Position numbers and translations under genes: made by a program. A stretch of DNA of 64,000 nt from Fibrobacterota bacterium (lineage in GTDB: Bacteria > Fibrobacterota > Chitinivibrionia > Chitinivibrionales > Chitinispirillaceae), in NCBI GenBank assembly GCA_023436205.1, contig JAEZKC010000035.1:79681-143680 (forward strand). Reading direction: 5' to 3'. How positions within the stretch are numbered: the stretch's first letter is position 1; every line of letters starts with the position of its first letter. The notes under the pieces were generated by a model that saw nothing but the letters and a program-made list of their open reading frames with translations, was not told the DNA's origin and searched no databases. Positions 53,496-62,636 of the stretch are shown piece after piece.

Positions 53496-56255
53496 ATGAA
53501 TTACTATAAATACTGGGGTAAATCAAAGAAAACAGACGATGAGGAATGGGATTACCATCTCCTAGTTTACCATTGCCTGGATGTTGCTGCAGTAGGAGAT
53601 ATCTGGTTGAAGCTCAACAATGCGTTTGTCGAAAAAAATGCTGCTTCCTATCAATTATCAGAAGATAGTTTCCGTGAATGGTTTTTGTTTTTTCTTGCAA
53701 TCCATGATATCGGCAAATTTTCCGTGCGATTTCAGAACCTCTGTCCCGAATTGCTAGAAAAGCTGCAATCAAGAACAAGTACAGAACCTTATTTCCCACG
53801 CCATGATCAATTAGGATGGGAATTATACCAAAATCAACTTTTCGAGGTACTGTACAATGCTCATTTTTCTGAAGAGCCAAGACCGAAGGTGGAATCCTTT
53901 TTTGATATATTTGCCTTCTGTTTTTTAGGACATCATGGAATTCCACCTTCCAAGCAAGACATAATAGGTATAAAGCCTTTTTCTGCTATTGACTGCAAAT
54001 GTGCAGAAGAATTCTTCAATACAGTCCGATCTATGGTTATTTCTTCGAGGGCCATAGAAGAAGTACGAGAGTTTTTGAAGCGTCCGCGGATTGAACGAAA
54101 CTCTCTCGAAAATGAGATAAGATGTACTACTTGGACTATCGCCGGATTAGTTACAGTATGCGATTGGATTGGATCTGGTGATTCATTTCCATTTTGCCAG
54201 AATGAGATGGATTTGAACCAGTATTATGAAAGGACCTTAGTGAATGCCCGTAGGGCAATTGAAATGGCAGAGATAATGCCAGCAAGGGCTTCAAGTAAGG
54301 GCGGTTTTTCGCATTTGTTCCCGGCTTATAAAAATTCACCCTCTGCGCTTCAAAAAATTTGTGATGAAATGGAAGTTCCCTGTTCGCCTCAACTCTGGAT
54401 ATTGGAGGATCAAACCGGTTCCGGTAAAACTGAAGCCGCATTGACATTAGTGTCCCGAATATTGGCTAATGGGGGTGGGAATGGGTGTTTCATAGCGCTT
54501 CCAACAATGGCAACATCGAATGCGATGTACGAAAGAATGGCACCAGTCTATTCAAAGCTTTTTACTGATGAGGAAACCCCATCATTGGTTTTAAGTCATG
54601 GGTCCCGCCACCTTTCAGAAACTTTCAGCAAATCATTCAGAGATACATTTGTGAACCTATCTGATAATTTGGATAGTAATGAATTGTCAGAGGAAGGTAG
54701 CGCACATTGTGCTCAGTGGTTGGCCGATTCTTCAAAAAAAGCTTTATTGGCAGATTGTGGAGTCGGAACAATTGATCAGGTTTTATTAGGAGGCCTTCCG
54801 GTAAGGTACCAATCATTGCGTGTTCTCGGAATGAGCAATAAAGTTTTGGTTGTGGATGAAGTCCATGCCTATGATGCATATATGCTCAGGCAATTGGAAA
54901 ATATTCTGGAGTATCATGCAGCTTCAGGGGGATCTGTCATTTTATTATCTGCCACATTACCCTTGAAAGTGCGTCAAATCTTTGTTAATGCTTTTTCTAA
55001 AGGGCTTTGCTGTAATGAGAATGTTTTGGAGCAGGATTCCTTTCCACTGGTGACTTGTGTAACTCGAGATAGTTGTAAAGAGATACCAGTGCAGACTCGG
55101 AATGAGAGTCATCGTGAAGTTGGAATAAAATTCTGTGAGTCGAAAGATAATGTGTATCAATTGATTAATGAATCTGTTTCTAATGGAAAGTGCGTTTGTT
55201 GGATTCGCAATACTATCTCAGATGTAATAGAATCATATTCTTTCTTAAACAGTCCGGAAACGCTAAATTCTGATGATCTAGACATTTTTCATAGCCGTTT
55301 AGCTCTTCATGACAGATTAAATACTGAAAAGAAGATCCTGCATCATTTCGGCAAGGATTCAAATGCCCAGGAACGAAAAGGCAGGGTAGTAGTTGCAAGT
55401 CAGGTTATAGAGCAAAGTCTGGATCTTGATTTTGATATAATGATCAGTGATCTTGCTCCTATTGACTTATTAATTCAGCGTGCTGGCCGTTTGCATCGAC
55501 ATTTTCGTGATGAAGAAGGTAATCGTATCGTAAAAGAAAGCAAGCCCGGACGTTCAGATCCGGTTTTTTACATTCACATACCGCCAGATCCTGCCGGAAA
55601 ACCTTCGGGAAAATGGTATGAGAATGCTTTCCCTCAAGCAGCAGCAGTTTATAATGACACCGCAGTTCTTTGGCGTTCTTATCAAATTCTAAAGCATGAA
55701 AAAATGTTGAAGATGCCTGAGTCAGCGAGATCGTTGATTGAAGCTGTTTATGGCGAAGAGCCAAAGAATGATGACGACGTTTTTAATAAAGCTGAGGATA
55801 ATGCCTGGGCTGAAGTCATGACTAAAAAGAGTATGGCTGATTTTAATGTTCTTCATTTTGGCAGCGGATACTGTACTGGTAGTAGTAATCGTTGGGATGA
55901 GGAGGAGAGAATTCCAAGCAGACTCAGCGATCCTCAGAATACAGTTTATCTCTGTCGTTTCATTGATGGTGAGGTGACGCCATTATACAGCGATAGCGAA
56001 TACCCCTGGGATATGAGTTCCCTAAAACTGAGGAAATCTAAACTAGCTCAGATAGTCTACTCCGTAGAAATTGAGCAAAAAGTAAATAAACTTCAGCAAC
56101 AACGTAGGTTCAAGTATGATACCCTGTTTGTCGTTTTTGAAGGAGAACGCCTCCAGGCGTATGGCAAGGATATGAAAAATAGAAATGTTTTTATCACATA
56201 TGAAAAGAATATAGGTCTGAGCATAGAAAATCGAGATCAGAAGGAGGTCAAATGA
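53496..56255 (+). CDS. cas3: Cas3 helicase-nuclease (type I-E)
   Basis: 919 residues. N-terminal HD nuclease (His26 in VYHCLDV, His70-Asp71 in AIHDIGKF, HHGIP near residue 145). SF2 helicase with Walker A DQTGSGKTEAAL, DEVHAYDAY box in place of DExH, SATLP and a C-terminal QRAGRLHRH motif VI. Cas3 unwinds and degrades DNA recruited by Cascade. The start has only a weak ribosome site, which may limit expression. Its stop overlaps cas8e by ATGA. An ATTCT-CATA-AGAAT imperfect palindrome lies at 53474-53487, just before the start. Confidence 0.95.
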   Translation: MNYYKYWGKSKKTDDEEWDYHLLVYHCLDVAAVGDIWLKLNNAFVEKNAASYQLSEDSFREWFLFFLAIHDIGKFSVRFQNLCPELLEKLQSRTSTEPYFPRHDQLGWELYQNQLFEVLYNAHFSEEPRPKVESFFDIFAFCFLGHHGIPPSKQDIIGIKPFSAIDCKCAEEFFNTVRSMVISSRAIEEVREFLKRPRIERNSLENEIRCTTWTIAGLVTVCDWIGSGDSFPFCQNEMDLNQYYERTLVNARRAIEMAEIMPARASSKGGFSHLFPAYKNSPSALQKICDEMEVPCSPQLWILEDQTGSGKTEAALTLVSRILANGGGNGCFIALPTMATSNAMYERMAPVYSKLFTDEETPSLVLSHGSRHLSETFSKSFRDTFVNLSDNLDSNELSEEGSAHCAQWLADSSKKALLADCGVGTIDQVLLGGLPVRYQSLRVLGMSNKVLVVDEVHAYDAYMLRQLENILEYHAASGGSVILLSATLPLKVRQIFVNAFSKGLCCNENVLEQDSFPLVTCVTRDSCKEIPVQTRNESHREVGIKFCESKDNVYQLINESVSNGKCVCWIRNTISDVIESYSFLNSPETLNSDDLDIFHSRLALHDRLNTEKKILHHFGKDSNAQERKGRVVVASQVIEQSLDLDFDIMISDLAPIDLLIQRAGRLHRHFRDEEGNRIVKESKPGRSDPVFYIHIPPDPAGKPSGKWYENAFPQAAAVYNDTAVLWRSYQILKHEKMLKMPESARSLIEAVYGEEPKNDDDVFNKAEDNAWAEVMTKKSMADFNVLHFGSGYCTGSSNRWDEEERIPSRLSDPQNTVYLCRFIDGEVTPLYSDSEYPWDMSSLKLRKSKLAQIVYSVEIEQKVNKLQQQRRFKYDTLFVVFEGERLQAYGKDMKNRNVFITYEKNIGLSIENRDQKEVK

Positions 56256-57817
56256 ATTTGCTAAAAGACAGTTGGCTGCCAATAGTTCGCCGAGACGGCA
56301 CTAAAGAAGATATCGCAATCTGGCAGTTACTTGATAATTACTCAACTAATCCAGTCGTGGATATCCTATCGCCCCGCCCTGATTTTCGTAATGCAATATA
56401 CCAGCTACTTATCGGCATCGTTCAGGTTGCGGCTCTACCAGAGGATGAGGAGCACTGGAGTGATCTGTACTATTCACCTTGGGGATCTGAGGAATTCAAA
56501 GATAAAGTTTTGAAATATGAACAATGTTTTGAAATAGATTCCGAGGGTCCGGCATTTATGCAGGACTTTGAACTTCCCGAAGAGAGTAAAGAGGAGACAC
56601 TTGGAAATCTCTTCATTAATTTACCAGCAAACGAACACTACATAGCTGTCGACAGTAAATATTGCAAGAATGAGCCTCAGAAGATAAATCCTTATTGGGC
56701 GGCAGTTGCACTTTTTACTTTGCAGACCTTTGCTCCACCTGGTGGTAGAGGAAATAGAACTGGACTTAGAGGTGGTGGTCCTCTTACAACTGTTCTTCTA
56801 CCAACAGCTCCCCAAGCAAGTCTTTGGAAAAAGATTTGGTTAAACATAATCGATGAGCAAAGTACCATTAAGTTAACTGGGGACCTTAGAAAAATGGAGA
56901 AATCAGACATTTTCCCCTGGTTAAAACCGACTAAAGTTAGTAATGATGGAAGTGAATTACATCCTAGTGAATGTCACCCATTTCATATGTATTTTGGAAT
57001 GCCTAGACGTATCAGATTACTTTTTAAAAAGACATCAGGAAAATGCGATATTACCGGTTTACAATCTGATGTTATTGTTGAAGGATATCTGACAAGGCAC
57101 TCCGGAAATAATTATAGTGGAACATGGCGCCACCCTCTCAATACGTACAGTTTAGATACTAACGGTGTACTTATCTCGAGGAAACCAAAACTTGGAGGGA
57201 TATGTTACCGCCACTGGCTGGATCTTTCATTGAAAACAGATGATATTTTACCTGCCATAGTTATTGAATTGAGCCAAGAATCAGCATATCGTCGTGATAT
57301 TATTCGAAATCAAGGCGCAACCCTATGGGCTGCAGGTTACGCAATGGAAAATATGAAGGCACTATGTTGGTACGATGCCACGATGCCGGTTTACCCCTTT
57401 GATCCAAGAACTGCCAAGTTGATTTCTGGTTTTGTTCAGCAGATCGTTGCCACTACTCAAGATCTGGCAGGGGATGTCAAATCGAAAATTAAGAGTGCAT
57501 GGTTCAGTTCCCCCAAAGATGTAAAGGGAGATGTCGCATTTATAGAAACATCATTTTGGCAGAACACAGAAGCTGACTTTTATTCTCTGCTTAATAATTT
57601 AGTCCAGGACCCTATTTCTGTTTCTCTAAAAAACGAATTAATTCAAAGGTGGATGAAAATTCTATCAGCTCAAGCATATACACTTTTTGACCAGTGGGCC
57701 ATTGCTCAGCAGGAAGATGGCTTAGACATGAAAAGAGTCATTAAAGCAAGAATCGATATAGATAAATCGGTAGGTAAAATGAAAAAACAACTAAAGACTA
57801 TGATCACATCAGAATAG
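56252..57817 (+). CDS. cas8e: Cse1/Cas8e large subunit of type I-E Cascade
   Basis: 521 residues, normal for Cse1. It opens NLLKDSWLPIVRRDGTKEDI, the typical CasA start, and has the loop-rich PAM/non-target-strand body (APPGGRGNRTGLRGGGPLTT) and a helical C-terminal bundle from about residue 385. It recognises the PAM and recruits Cas3. Coupled to cas3 by ATGA and separated from cse2 by 11 bp. Confidence 0.93.
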   Translation: MNLLKDSWLPIVRRDGTKEDIAIWQLLDNYSTNPVVDILSPRPDFRNAIYQLLIGIVQVAALPEDEEHWSDLYYSPWGSEEFKDKVLKYEQCFEIDSEGPAFMQDFELPEESKEETLGNLFINLPANEHYIAVDSKYCKNEPQKINPYWAAVALFTLQTFAPPGGRGNRTGLRGGGPLTTVLLPTAPQASLWKKIWLNIIDEQSTIKLTGDLRKMEKSDIFPWLKPTKVSNDGSELHPSECHPFHMYFGMPRRIRLLFKKTSGKCDITGLQSDVIVEGYLTRHSGNNYSGTWRHPLNTYSLDTNGVLISRKPKLGGICYRHWLDLSLKTDDILPAIVIELSQESAYRRDIIRNQGATLWAAGYAMENMKALCWYDATMPVYPFDPRTAKLISGFVQQIVATTQDLAGDVKSKIKSAWFSSPKDVKGDVAFIETSFWQNTEADFYSLLNNLVQDPISVSLKNELIQRWMKILSAQAYTLFDQWAIAQQEDGLDMKRVIKARIDIDKSVGKMKKQLKTMITSE

Positions 57818-57828
57818 AGGAGGTCTAA

Positions 57829-58359
57829 ATGGGGAAAGATGAAAAAAAGCCGTTTTTCTGGATTGTAAGAGATGAAAAACTACAGACTGACATTCTTGTT
57901 TGGTGGAAAGGAATGCTTCAGAACAACGGGTCCAAGGCAAGATTGAAAAGGTGTGCATCACCATCCGAAGCTGCTTTGCATCCGGAAACTCACAGTCTTA
58001 TGCGGATTCTACCACAGTGGTTTTCATTCGAGGCCGCCGCAACTATTACTGGTATTTTGGCACATGTGAAAATCAACGGGGATGGTTTCATCGCCGCGAA
58101 ACTGGGCACACCTGTAAATAACCGGGTTCCGTTCAGTGAAACCAGATTCCGTCAATTTCTGTCCTGTAGGGAATGGAACGAGTTTTACACAGCGCTGCGG
58201 AGAGCGGTAACTATTCTTGACGGGAATGTAAACCCTCTATCCATAGTTGATGTAATCCTTCACTGGGACGAGGAAAACAGGGGCAAGACATACAAGGAAC
58301 CAGGCAAAAGTCTTAAGTTTGTGCTTTCAAAAGAATACTATTCACAAATTCTCAAATAA
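57829..58359 (+). CDS. cse2: Cse2/CasB small subunit of type I-E Cascade
   Basis: 176 residues, all-helical, with the family pattern DILVWWKGMLQNNGSKARLKRCASPSEAALHPETHSL near the N-terminus and RFRQFLSCREWNEFYTALRRAVTIL late. Two copies of Cse2 line the Cascade backbone. AGGAGG sits before the ATG. Confidence 0.92.
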   Translation: MGKDEKKPFFWIVRDEKLQTDILVWWKGMLQNNGSKARLKRCASPSEAALHPETHSLMRILPQWFSFEAAATITGILAHVKINGDGFIAAKLGTPVNNRVPFSETRFRQFLSCREWNEFYTALRRAVTILDGNVNPLSIVDVILHWDEENRGKTYKEPGKSLKFVLSKEYYSQILK

Positions 58360-58371
58360 AGGAGCCAAAAC

Positions 58372-59424
58372 ATGTCTCAATTTATCCAATTGCATTTCCT
58401 GACTAACTATGCACCTGCCAACCTCAATCGTGATGATCTTGGACGTCCAAAAACTGCAAAGATGGGGGGAGTTGACCGGCTGAGAATTTCCTCGCAGAGT
58501 TTAAAAAGGGCTTGGCGTACTTCAGAGATTTTCGAGGAAGCAATGAAAGGCTATCTCGGCAAGAGAACCAAACTCTTCGGGGTCGAACTTTATAAATATC
58601 TGGTTGGAAAAGGTGCTTCCGAGGGAAAAGCAAAAAAGTGGGCTCAGGAAATCGCCTCTCAATTCGGAAAATTAAAAGGTACAGACAAAGACAAACCTTT
58701 AGCCGATCTTGAGATTGAACAGCTTGCTCACATTTCTCCTGTGGAAAGAGATGCAGCCTTGAAAATCTGTGATACCATTATTGCAGAAAACCGAGGTCCC
58801 AATACGGATGAATTGGAATTGTTAAGAAAGGATATTAAAGCAGCTGATATTGCACTATTCGGACGTATGTTGGCTTCAAGCCCGACATTCAATATAGAAG
58901 CAGCTGCCCAGGTTGCACATGCAATTACTGTGAACCGGGTCGCGGTTGAAGATGATTACTTTACAGCTGTAGATGACCTGAATGAAGGTCAGGAAGATTC
59001 TGGTTCCGCGCATATTGGTGAAACAGGATTTGGTTCGGGTGTGTTTTATACCTATGTATGCATCAATAAAACTCTTCTTGAACAAAATCTTGGAGATTCT
59101 ACCCTTGCAAACCAGGCTATTAGAGCACTTACTCAAGCTGCTGCAACGGTTTCTCCTTCAGGCAAACAAAACAGCTATGCATCCAGAGCCCGCGCACTTT
59201 ATATCCTTGCTGAAAAAGGAACTCAGCAACCTCGCCAACTCTCCTCTGCATTCCTTAAGCCGGTGGACGACCCGGATATGGCGAATGCGGCTATTGTGCG
59301 GCTTGAAGCCTTGCGGGGGAATATGAATAAAGTGTATGGGGATTGTGCTGATTGTCATTATAGCATCAATGTCGAAAAAGGCGAAGGCTCATTTGATGAA
59401 CTTCTCAAATTCGTAGGAGCCTGA
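58372..59424 (+). CDS. cas7e: Cas7e/CasC backbone subunit of type I-E Cascade
   Basis: 350 residues. The start FIQLHFLTNYAPANLNRDDLG and the RISSQSLKRAWR segment are diagnostic of Cse4/CasC. Six copies coat the crRNA in Cascade. An AAAGGAG ribosome site precedes the ATG. Cas5e starts 4 bp after the stop. Confidence 0.95.
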   Translation: MSQFIQLHFLTNYAPANLNRDDLGRPKTAKMGGVDRLRISSQSLKRAWRTSEIFEEAMKGYLGKRTKLFGVELYKYLVGKGASEGKAKKWAQEIASQFGKLKGTDKDKPLADLEIEQLAHISPVERDAALKICDTIIAENRGPNTDELELLRKDIKAADIALFGRMLASSPTFNIEAAAQVAHAITVNRVAVEDDYFTAVDDLNEGQEDSGSAHIGETGFGSGVFYTYVCINKTLLEQNLGDSTLANQAIRALTQAAATVSPSGKQNSYASRARALYILAEKGTQQPRQLSSAFLKPVDDPDMANAAIVRLEALRGNMNKVYGDCADCHYSINVEKGEGSFDELLKFVGA

Positions 59425-59428
59425 ACCG

Positions 59429-60217
59429 ATGAGATATCTACTTTTTCAGTGCTATGCTCCACTCGTTTCGTGGGGTGAAATTGCCATCGGAGGAGAACGA
59501 ATGAGCTCGCGGCAGCCTAGCAAATCAGCTGTAATAGGTTTGCTGGCGGCGGCTCTGGGAATTCGCCGTGATCAAGATGAGCAGATAAATGCTTTGACCG
59601 GTTCTCTTGGTTTTGCAGTTAAAATGATTACAGGCGGAACTGTGTGTAAGGATTTTCATACAGTTCAGACACCTAAATCAGAACGAAAAGTAGTGTACCA
59701 TACTCGTCGTGATGAAATGACTGCATCAAAGGAGAAAATCGGAACCATCCTTTCGCGGCGTGAATACCGTTGTGATGCACTTTCGGTTATAGCTGTTTGG
59801 CTTAAGAATGATTCTTATTCACTTGAAACGTTCGAAAATGCGATCAAAAACCCGATGTTCCAATTGTACTTCGGACGTAAATCATGCCCTCCTGCTATAC
59901 CTCTGAACCCACATGTTTTTGAAGCTGAGACAATCAGGGATGCTTTCCAGTTGTATAAGATGAAAATCCCTGTTCCTGTTGCGGATGAAAAGCCCGATTG
60001 GTTGAAATCAGTATTCGACACCTATCAGAATCGAGTTTTAATGAGCGGTGAATCTTGTACCTACTTCTGGGAAGAATGTGATCATTCAGGTTTTCAGGAA
60101 TCACACAGGTCAATAAGGAATGATATTCCTCTATCAAGAAAACGGTGGCAGTTTTCATTCCGTGAAGAATACAGTACTGTTGAGCAGAGTGAGGAGGTTG
60201 CGGATGTTTCTCAGTAG
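59429..60217 (+). CDS. cas5e: Cas5e/CasD subunit of type I-E Cascade
   Basis: 262 residues. N-terminal RAMP fold with APLVSWGEIAIGGERMSSRQPSKSAVIGLLAAALG, the family's first hallmark, and a SRREYRCDALSVIAVWL segment. It caps the 5' handle of the crRNA. Its last 14 bases overlap the start of cas6e, implying coupling. Confidence 0.93.
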   Translation: MRYLLFQCYAPLVSWGEIAIGGERMSSRQPSKSAVIGLLAAALGIRRDQDEQINALTGSLGFAVKMITGGTVCKDFHTVQTPKSERKVVYHTRRDEMTASKEKIGTILSRREYRCDALSVIAVWLKNDSYSLETFENAIKNPMFQLYFGRKSCPPAIPLNPHVFEAETIRDAFQLYKMKIPVPVADEKPDWLKSVFDTYQNRVLMSGESCTYFWEECDHSGFQESHRSIRNDIPLSRKRWQFSFREEYSTVEQSEEVADVSQ

Positions 60218-60881
60218 GGTGCAGATTAATCCCGGTCCAGAGCTCTTCAAGTTGCTGAAAGATGGCACAAGCTCTAATGGCTACTTCGTTCATCAGCTTC
60301 TTTGGGGTTTGTTTCCAAATACTGGTGATAAGAAACGAGATTTCTTGTTCCGAGAAGACAACGAAGGTGGATATCCCCGCTACCTTGTAGTTTCCGATGA
60401 GAATCCTGTTCCCAGCAATGCAGTTTCAGTTCATTGTAAGCCTTACGAACCTAAAGTGAAAAAAGGTGATCATTTGTATTTTACACTTACAGCAAATCCT
60501 GTGATTGCTAGAAAGATTGAAGGCAAAAAGAACTCTGTAAAGCATGATGTCTGGATGGATGCCAAGAGAACAGCAAAGACAAGTGGTTTGAAAATGCCTG
60601 AGCTGGTTCTTGCATGTGAGAGTGCTGTAAAGAATTGGCTTGTTAACCGAGCTGAACAGAATGGCTTTTTAGTAAATCCTAATGAATTGCTTATTGATGG
60701 CTATCTTCAGCACCGTTTCAGCAAGAAAAAAAGTGGAAAAGAGATTACATTTAGTTCTGTAAATTACGCGGGTATATTGCAGGTAAATGACCCTGAAGTA
60801 TTTGTTGAGAAAGCATTATACAAAGGACTCGGTGCTTCAAAAGCCTTTGGGTGTGGATTGATGTTGGTGAGAAGAGCTTAG
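60204..60881 (+). CDS. cas6e: Cas6e/CasE crRNA endoribonuclease
   Basis: 225 residues from the ATG at 60204, chosen because GAGGAGG lies just before it and MFLSRVQINP matches the family start. His30 in YFVHQLLWGLFP is the likely catalytic histidine. The C-terminal glycine-rich loop GASKAFGCGLMLVRR holds the repeat RNA. It cuts CRISPR RNA inside the repeat, leaving an 8-base handle. It is the last gene of the effector operon. Confidence 0.94.
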   Translation: MFLSRVQINPGPELFKLLKDGTSSNGYFVHQLLWGLFPNTGDKKRDFLFREDNEGGYPRYLVVSDENPVPSNAVSVHCKPYEPKVKKGDHLYFTLTANPVIARKIEGKKNSVKHDVWMDAKRTAKTSGLKMPELVLACESAVKNWLVNRAEQNGFLVNPNELLIDGYLQHRFSKKKSGKEITFSSVNYAGILQVNDPEVFVEKALYKGLGASKAFGCGLMLVRRA

Positions 60882-60892
60882 AATAAACGTCA

Positions 60893-60976
60893 GAAACACG
60901 GATTAACAGCGGATTAAAGGATTTCGCGGATTTTGGTAATTCGTGTAATCTGTGCAATCCGTCTAATCCGTGTTTC
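60893..60976. repeat. CCGTGTAATC repeat, hairpin unit 1 (left of the GxxExxY gene)
   Basis: Perfect 13-bp ends GAAACACGGATTA (60893-60905) and TAATCCGTGTTTC (60964-60976). In between, CGGATT on one arm and AATC-GTG/AATCCGT on the other recur every 11-12 bases, so the whole unit can fold back on itself. Confidence 0.7.
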
Positions 60977-61005
60977 ATCTGTTTGGGTAGTGTAAATAAA
61001 TGTCA

Positions 61006-61130
61006 GAAGCACGGATTGACACGGATTAAAGGATTCCACGGATTTGGTAATCTGTGTAATCAGCGCAATCCGTCCAATCCGTGTTCTAAATCCGTGTAAT
61101 CAGTGTAATCCTTTTGATCCGCGTTTCATC
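61006..61130. repeat. CCGTGTAATC repeat, hairpin unit 2 plus a partial unit
   Basis: GAAGCACGGATTG (61006-61018) pairs with CAATCCGTGTTC (61075-61086). Then AAATCCGTGTAATCAGTGTAATCC...CGCGTTTCATC repeats the right arm once more. Ends 20 bases before the GxxExxY start. Confidence 0.7.
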
Positions 61131-61149
61131 TTTCATAAGGAGGTATTCC

Positions 61150-61548
61150 ATGAGCGAGCAGGACCTCAAGCATTCTGATATCACCCGTGAAGTTATCGGG
61201 GCTGCGATGGAAGTGCATAAGCATATGGGAAACGGTTTCCAGGAGGTTATCTACCAGCGTTGCCTTGCTTTGGAACTGAAGGACCGCGGAATAGAGTTTC
61301 TTAGAGAACAGGAGATGGCTCTTTATTATAAAAACCATGAGGTAGGCAGCAGGCGCGCCGACTTCATAGTTGAACGAAAAATTCTGGTCGAGCTGAAAGC
61401 TTTGGTAACTCTTGAGGATGTGCACCGGGCTCAGGCTCTCAATTATTTGACTGCTTATCATCTGGAAATAGGTCTTCTCATAAACTTCGGAGCAAAGAGT
61501 CTTCAGTTCGAACGTTTCATCAGTTCAAACCATAAATACAAAGGATAA
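61150..61548 (+). CDS. GxxExxY-family protein, PD-(D/E)XK-like nuclease fold
   Basis: 132 residues from the ATG at 61150 with AAGGAGG upstream. The naming motif is Gly29-Phe-Gln-Glu32-Val-Ile-Tyr35, and the nuclease-like core has Asp71 in RADFIV followed by Glu81-x-Lys83 in VELKAL, the D...ExK pattern. It matches the PDDEXK_3/GxxExxY family, whose function is not established. It sits between cas6e and cas1, on the same strand, with repeat units on both sides. This could be a self-contained mobile unit or a gene acquired by the cas operon. No known Cas protein has this domain order. Confidence 0.85.
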   Translation: MSEQDLKHSDITREVIGAAMEVHKHMGNGFQEVIYQRCLALELKDRGIEFLREQEMALYYKNHEVGSRRADFIVERKILVELKALVTLEDVHRAQALNYLTAYHLEIGLLINFGAKSLQFERFISSNHKYKG

Positions 61549-61577
61549 ATTATGCCCCTCTCTTCCCCGTTTTCTCT

Positions 61578-61699
61578 AATCCGCGTAATCTGCGCAATCC
61601 ATTCAATCCGTGCTGCATCTTTCTTTTCCCCAATCCGTGCAATCTGCGCAATCCGTACAATCCGTGTTTCATCTTTCTCCCTTGTCCGCGTTTCATCCC
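61578..61699. repeat. CCGTGTAATC repeat, right-hand tandem (3 units, about 52-bp period)
   Basis: Units begin near 61578, 61630 and 61683. Each has (T/C)AATCCGYGYAATCTGCGCAATCC-like sequence ending TCATCTTTC or TTTCATC. Only the right-arm orientation is present here, unlike the hairpins left of the gene. They end 20 bases before the cas1 start. Confidence 0.65.
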
Positions 61700-61718
61700 T
61701 TTCCCCCTCTCCGCGAAC

Positions 61719-62636
61719 ATGAACGGCCTCCCTCCTCCAAAGCCAATAATGATGAAGGAGCGGGTCTCCATGCTTTTTCTTGAGTATGGAGAGTTGGATG
61801 TTCTTGACGGTACTTTTGTACTAATTGACAAAAACGGTATCCGTGTGCAGATTCCGGTGGGATCGGTAGCTTGTTTGCTTTTGCAGCCCGGGACCAGAGT
61901 TTCTCATCATGCAGTGGTGCTTGCTGCACGGGTGGGGACACTTCTGGTTTGGGTGGGTGAGGCCGGGGTGCGGGTGTATGCCGCGGGGCAGCCGGGAGGA
62001 GCTCGTGCCGACAGACTTCTTTATCAGGCAAAGCTTGCACTTGATCCGGATGCACGCCTCAAAGTGGTGCGGCACATGTACAAAATTCGTTTTGGTGAAG
62101 ATCCACCATCTCGCAGGAGTATCGAACAGCTTCGGGGCATAGAGGGGGCGCGGGTAAGAACTACTTACCAGATGCTTGCTGCAAAGTACGGAGTAAAGTG
62201 GGACAAGCGAAATTACAATCCTGAGAACTGGGGGGTGAGTGATATTCCAAACAAATGCCTGAGTGCAGCAACGGCCTGTTTATACGGGGTATGTGAAGCT
62301 GCGATTCTGGCTGCGGGCTATGCACCAGCTATCGGATTCATACATACTGGAAAGCCTCAATCATTTGTATATGATATTGCTGATCTGTTTAAGTTTCAGA
62401 CCGTAGTTCCCATCGCATTCCGAATCGCGGCAAAGGAGACTACGGATCTGGAAAGGAAAATCCGGTTAGCCTGCAGGGATGCATTTCGGGAATGGAAGGT
62501 ATTGCAGGACATAATTCCTTTTATCGAGGAGGTGTTAGCGGCTGGGGAAATGGAGCCTCCACCGCCGCATGAGGAAGCGGTGCCCATAGCGATTCCGGAA
62601 AAGGAGAAGAGTGGCGATGTTGGTCATCGTGGTTGA
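61719..62636 (+). CDS. cas1: Cas1 integrase (type I-E)
   Basis: 305 residues, the same length as E. coli Cas1e, aligned from its first residues (LPPPKPIMMKERVSM). Metal ligands Glu142 (GIEGARVR), His209 (FIHTGKP) and Asp219/Asp222 (VYDIADL) are intact. Cas1 and Cas2 insert new spacers. I see no clear ribosome site before the ATG: the upstream bases are CTCTCCGCGAAC and belong to the edge of the repeat tract, so this gene may be poorly translated or relies on read-through from the GxxExxY transcript. Confidence 0.95.
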   Translation: MNGLPPPKPIMMKERVSMLFLEYGELDVLDGTFVLIDKNGIRVQIPVGSVACLLLQPGTRVSHHAVVLAARVGTLLVWVGEAGVRVYAAGQPGGARADRLLYQAKLALDPDARLKVVRHMYKIRFGEDPPSRRSIEQLRGIEGARVRTTYQMLAAKYGVKWDKRNYNPENWGVSDIPNKCLSAATACLYGVCEAAILAAGYAPAIGFIHTGKPQSFVYDIADLFKFQTVVPIAFRIAAKETTDLERKIRLACRDAFREWKVLQDIIPFIEEVLAAGEMEPPPPHEEAVPIAIPEKEKSGDVGHRG

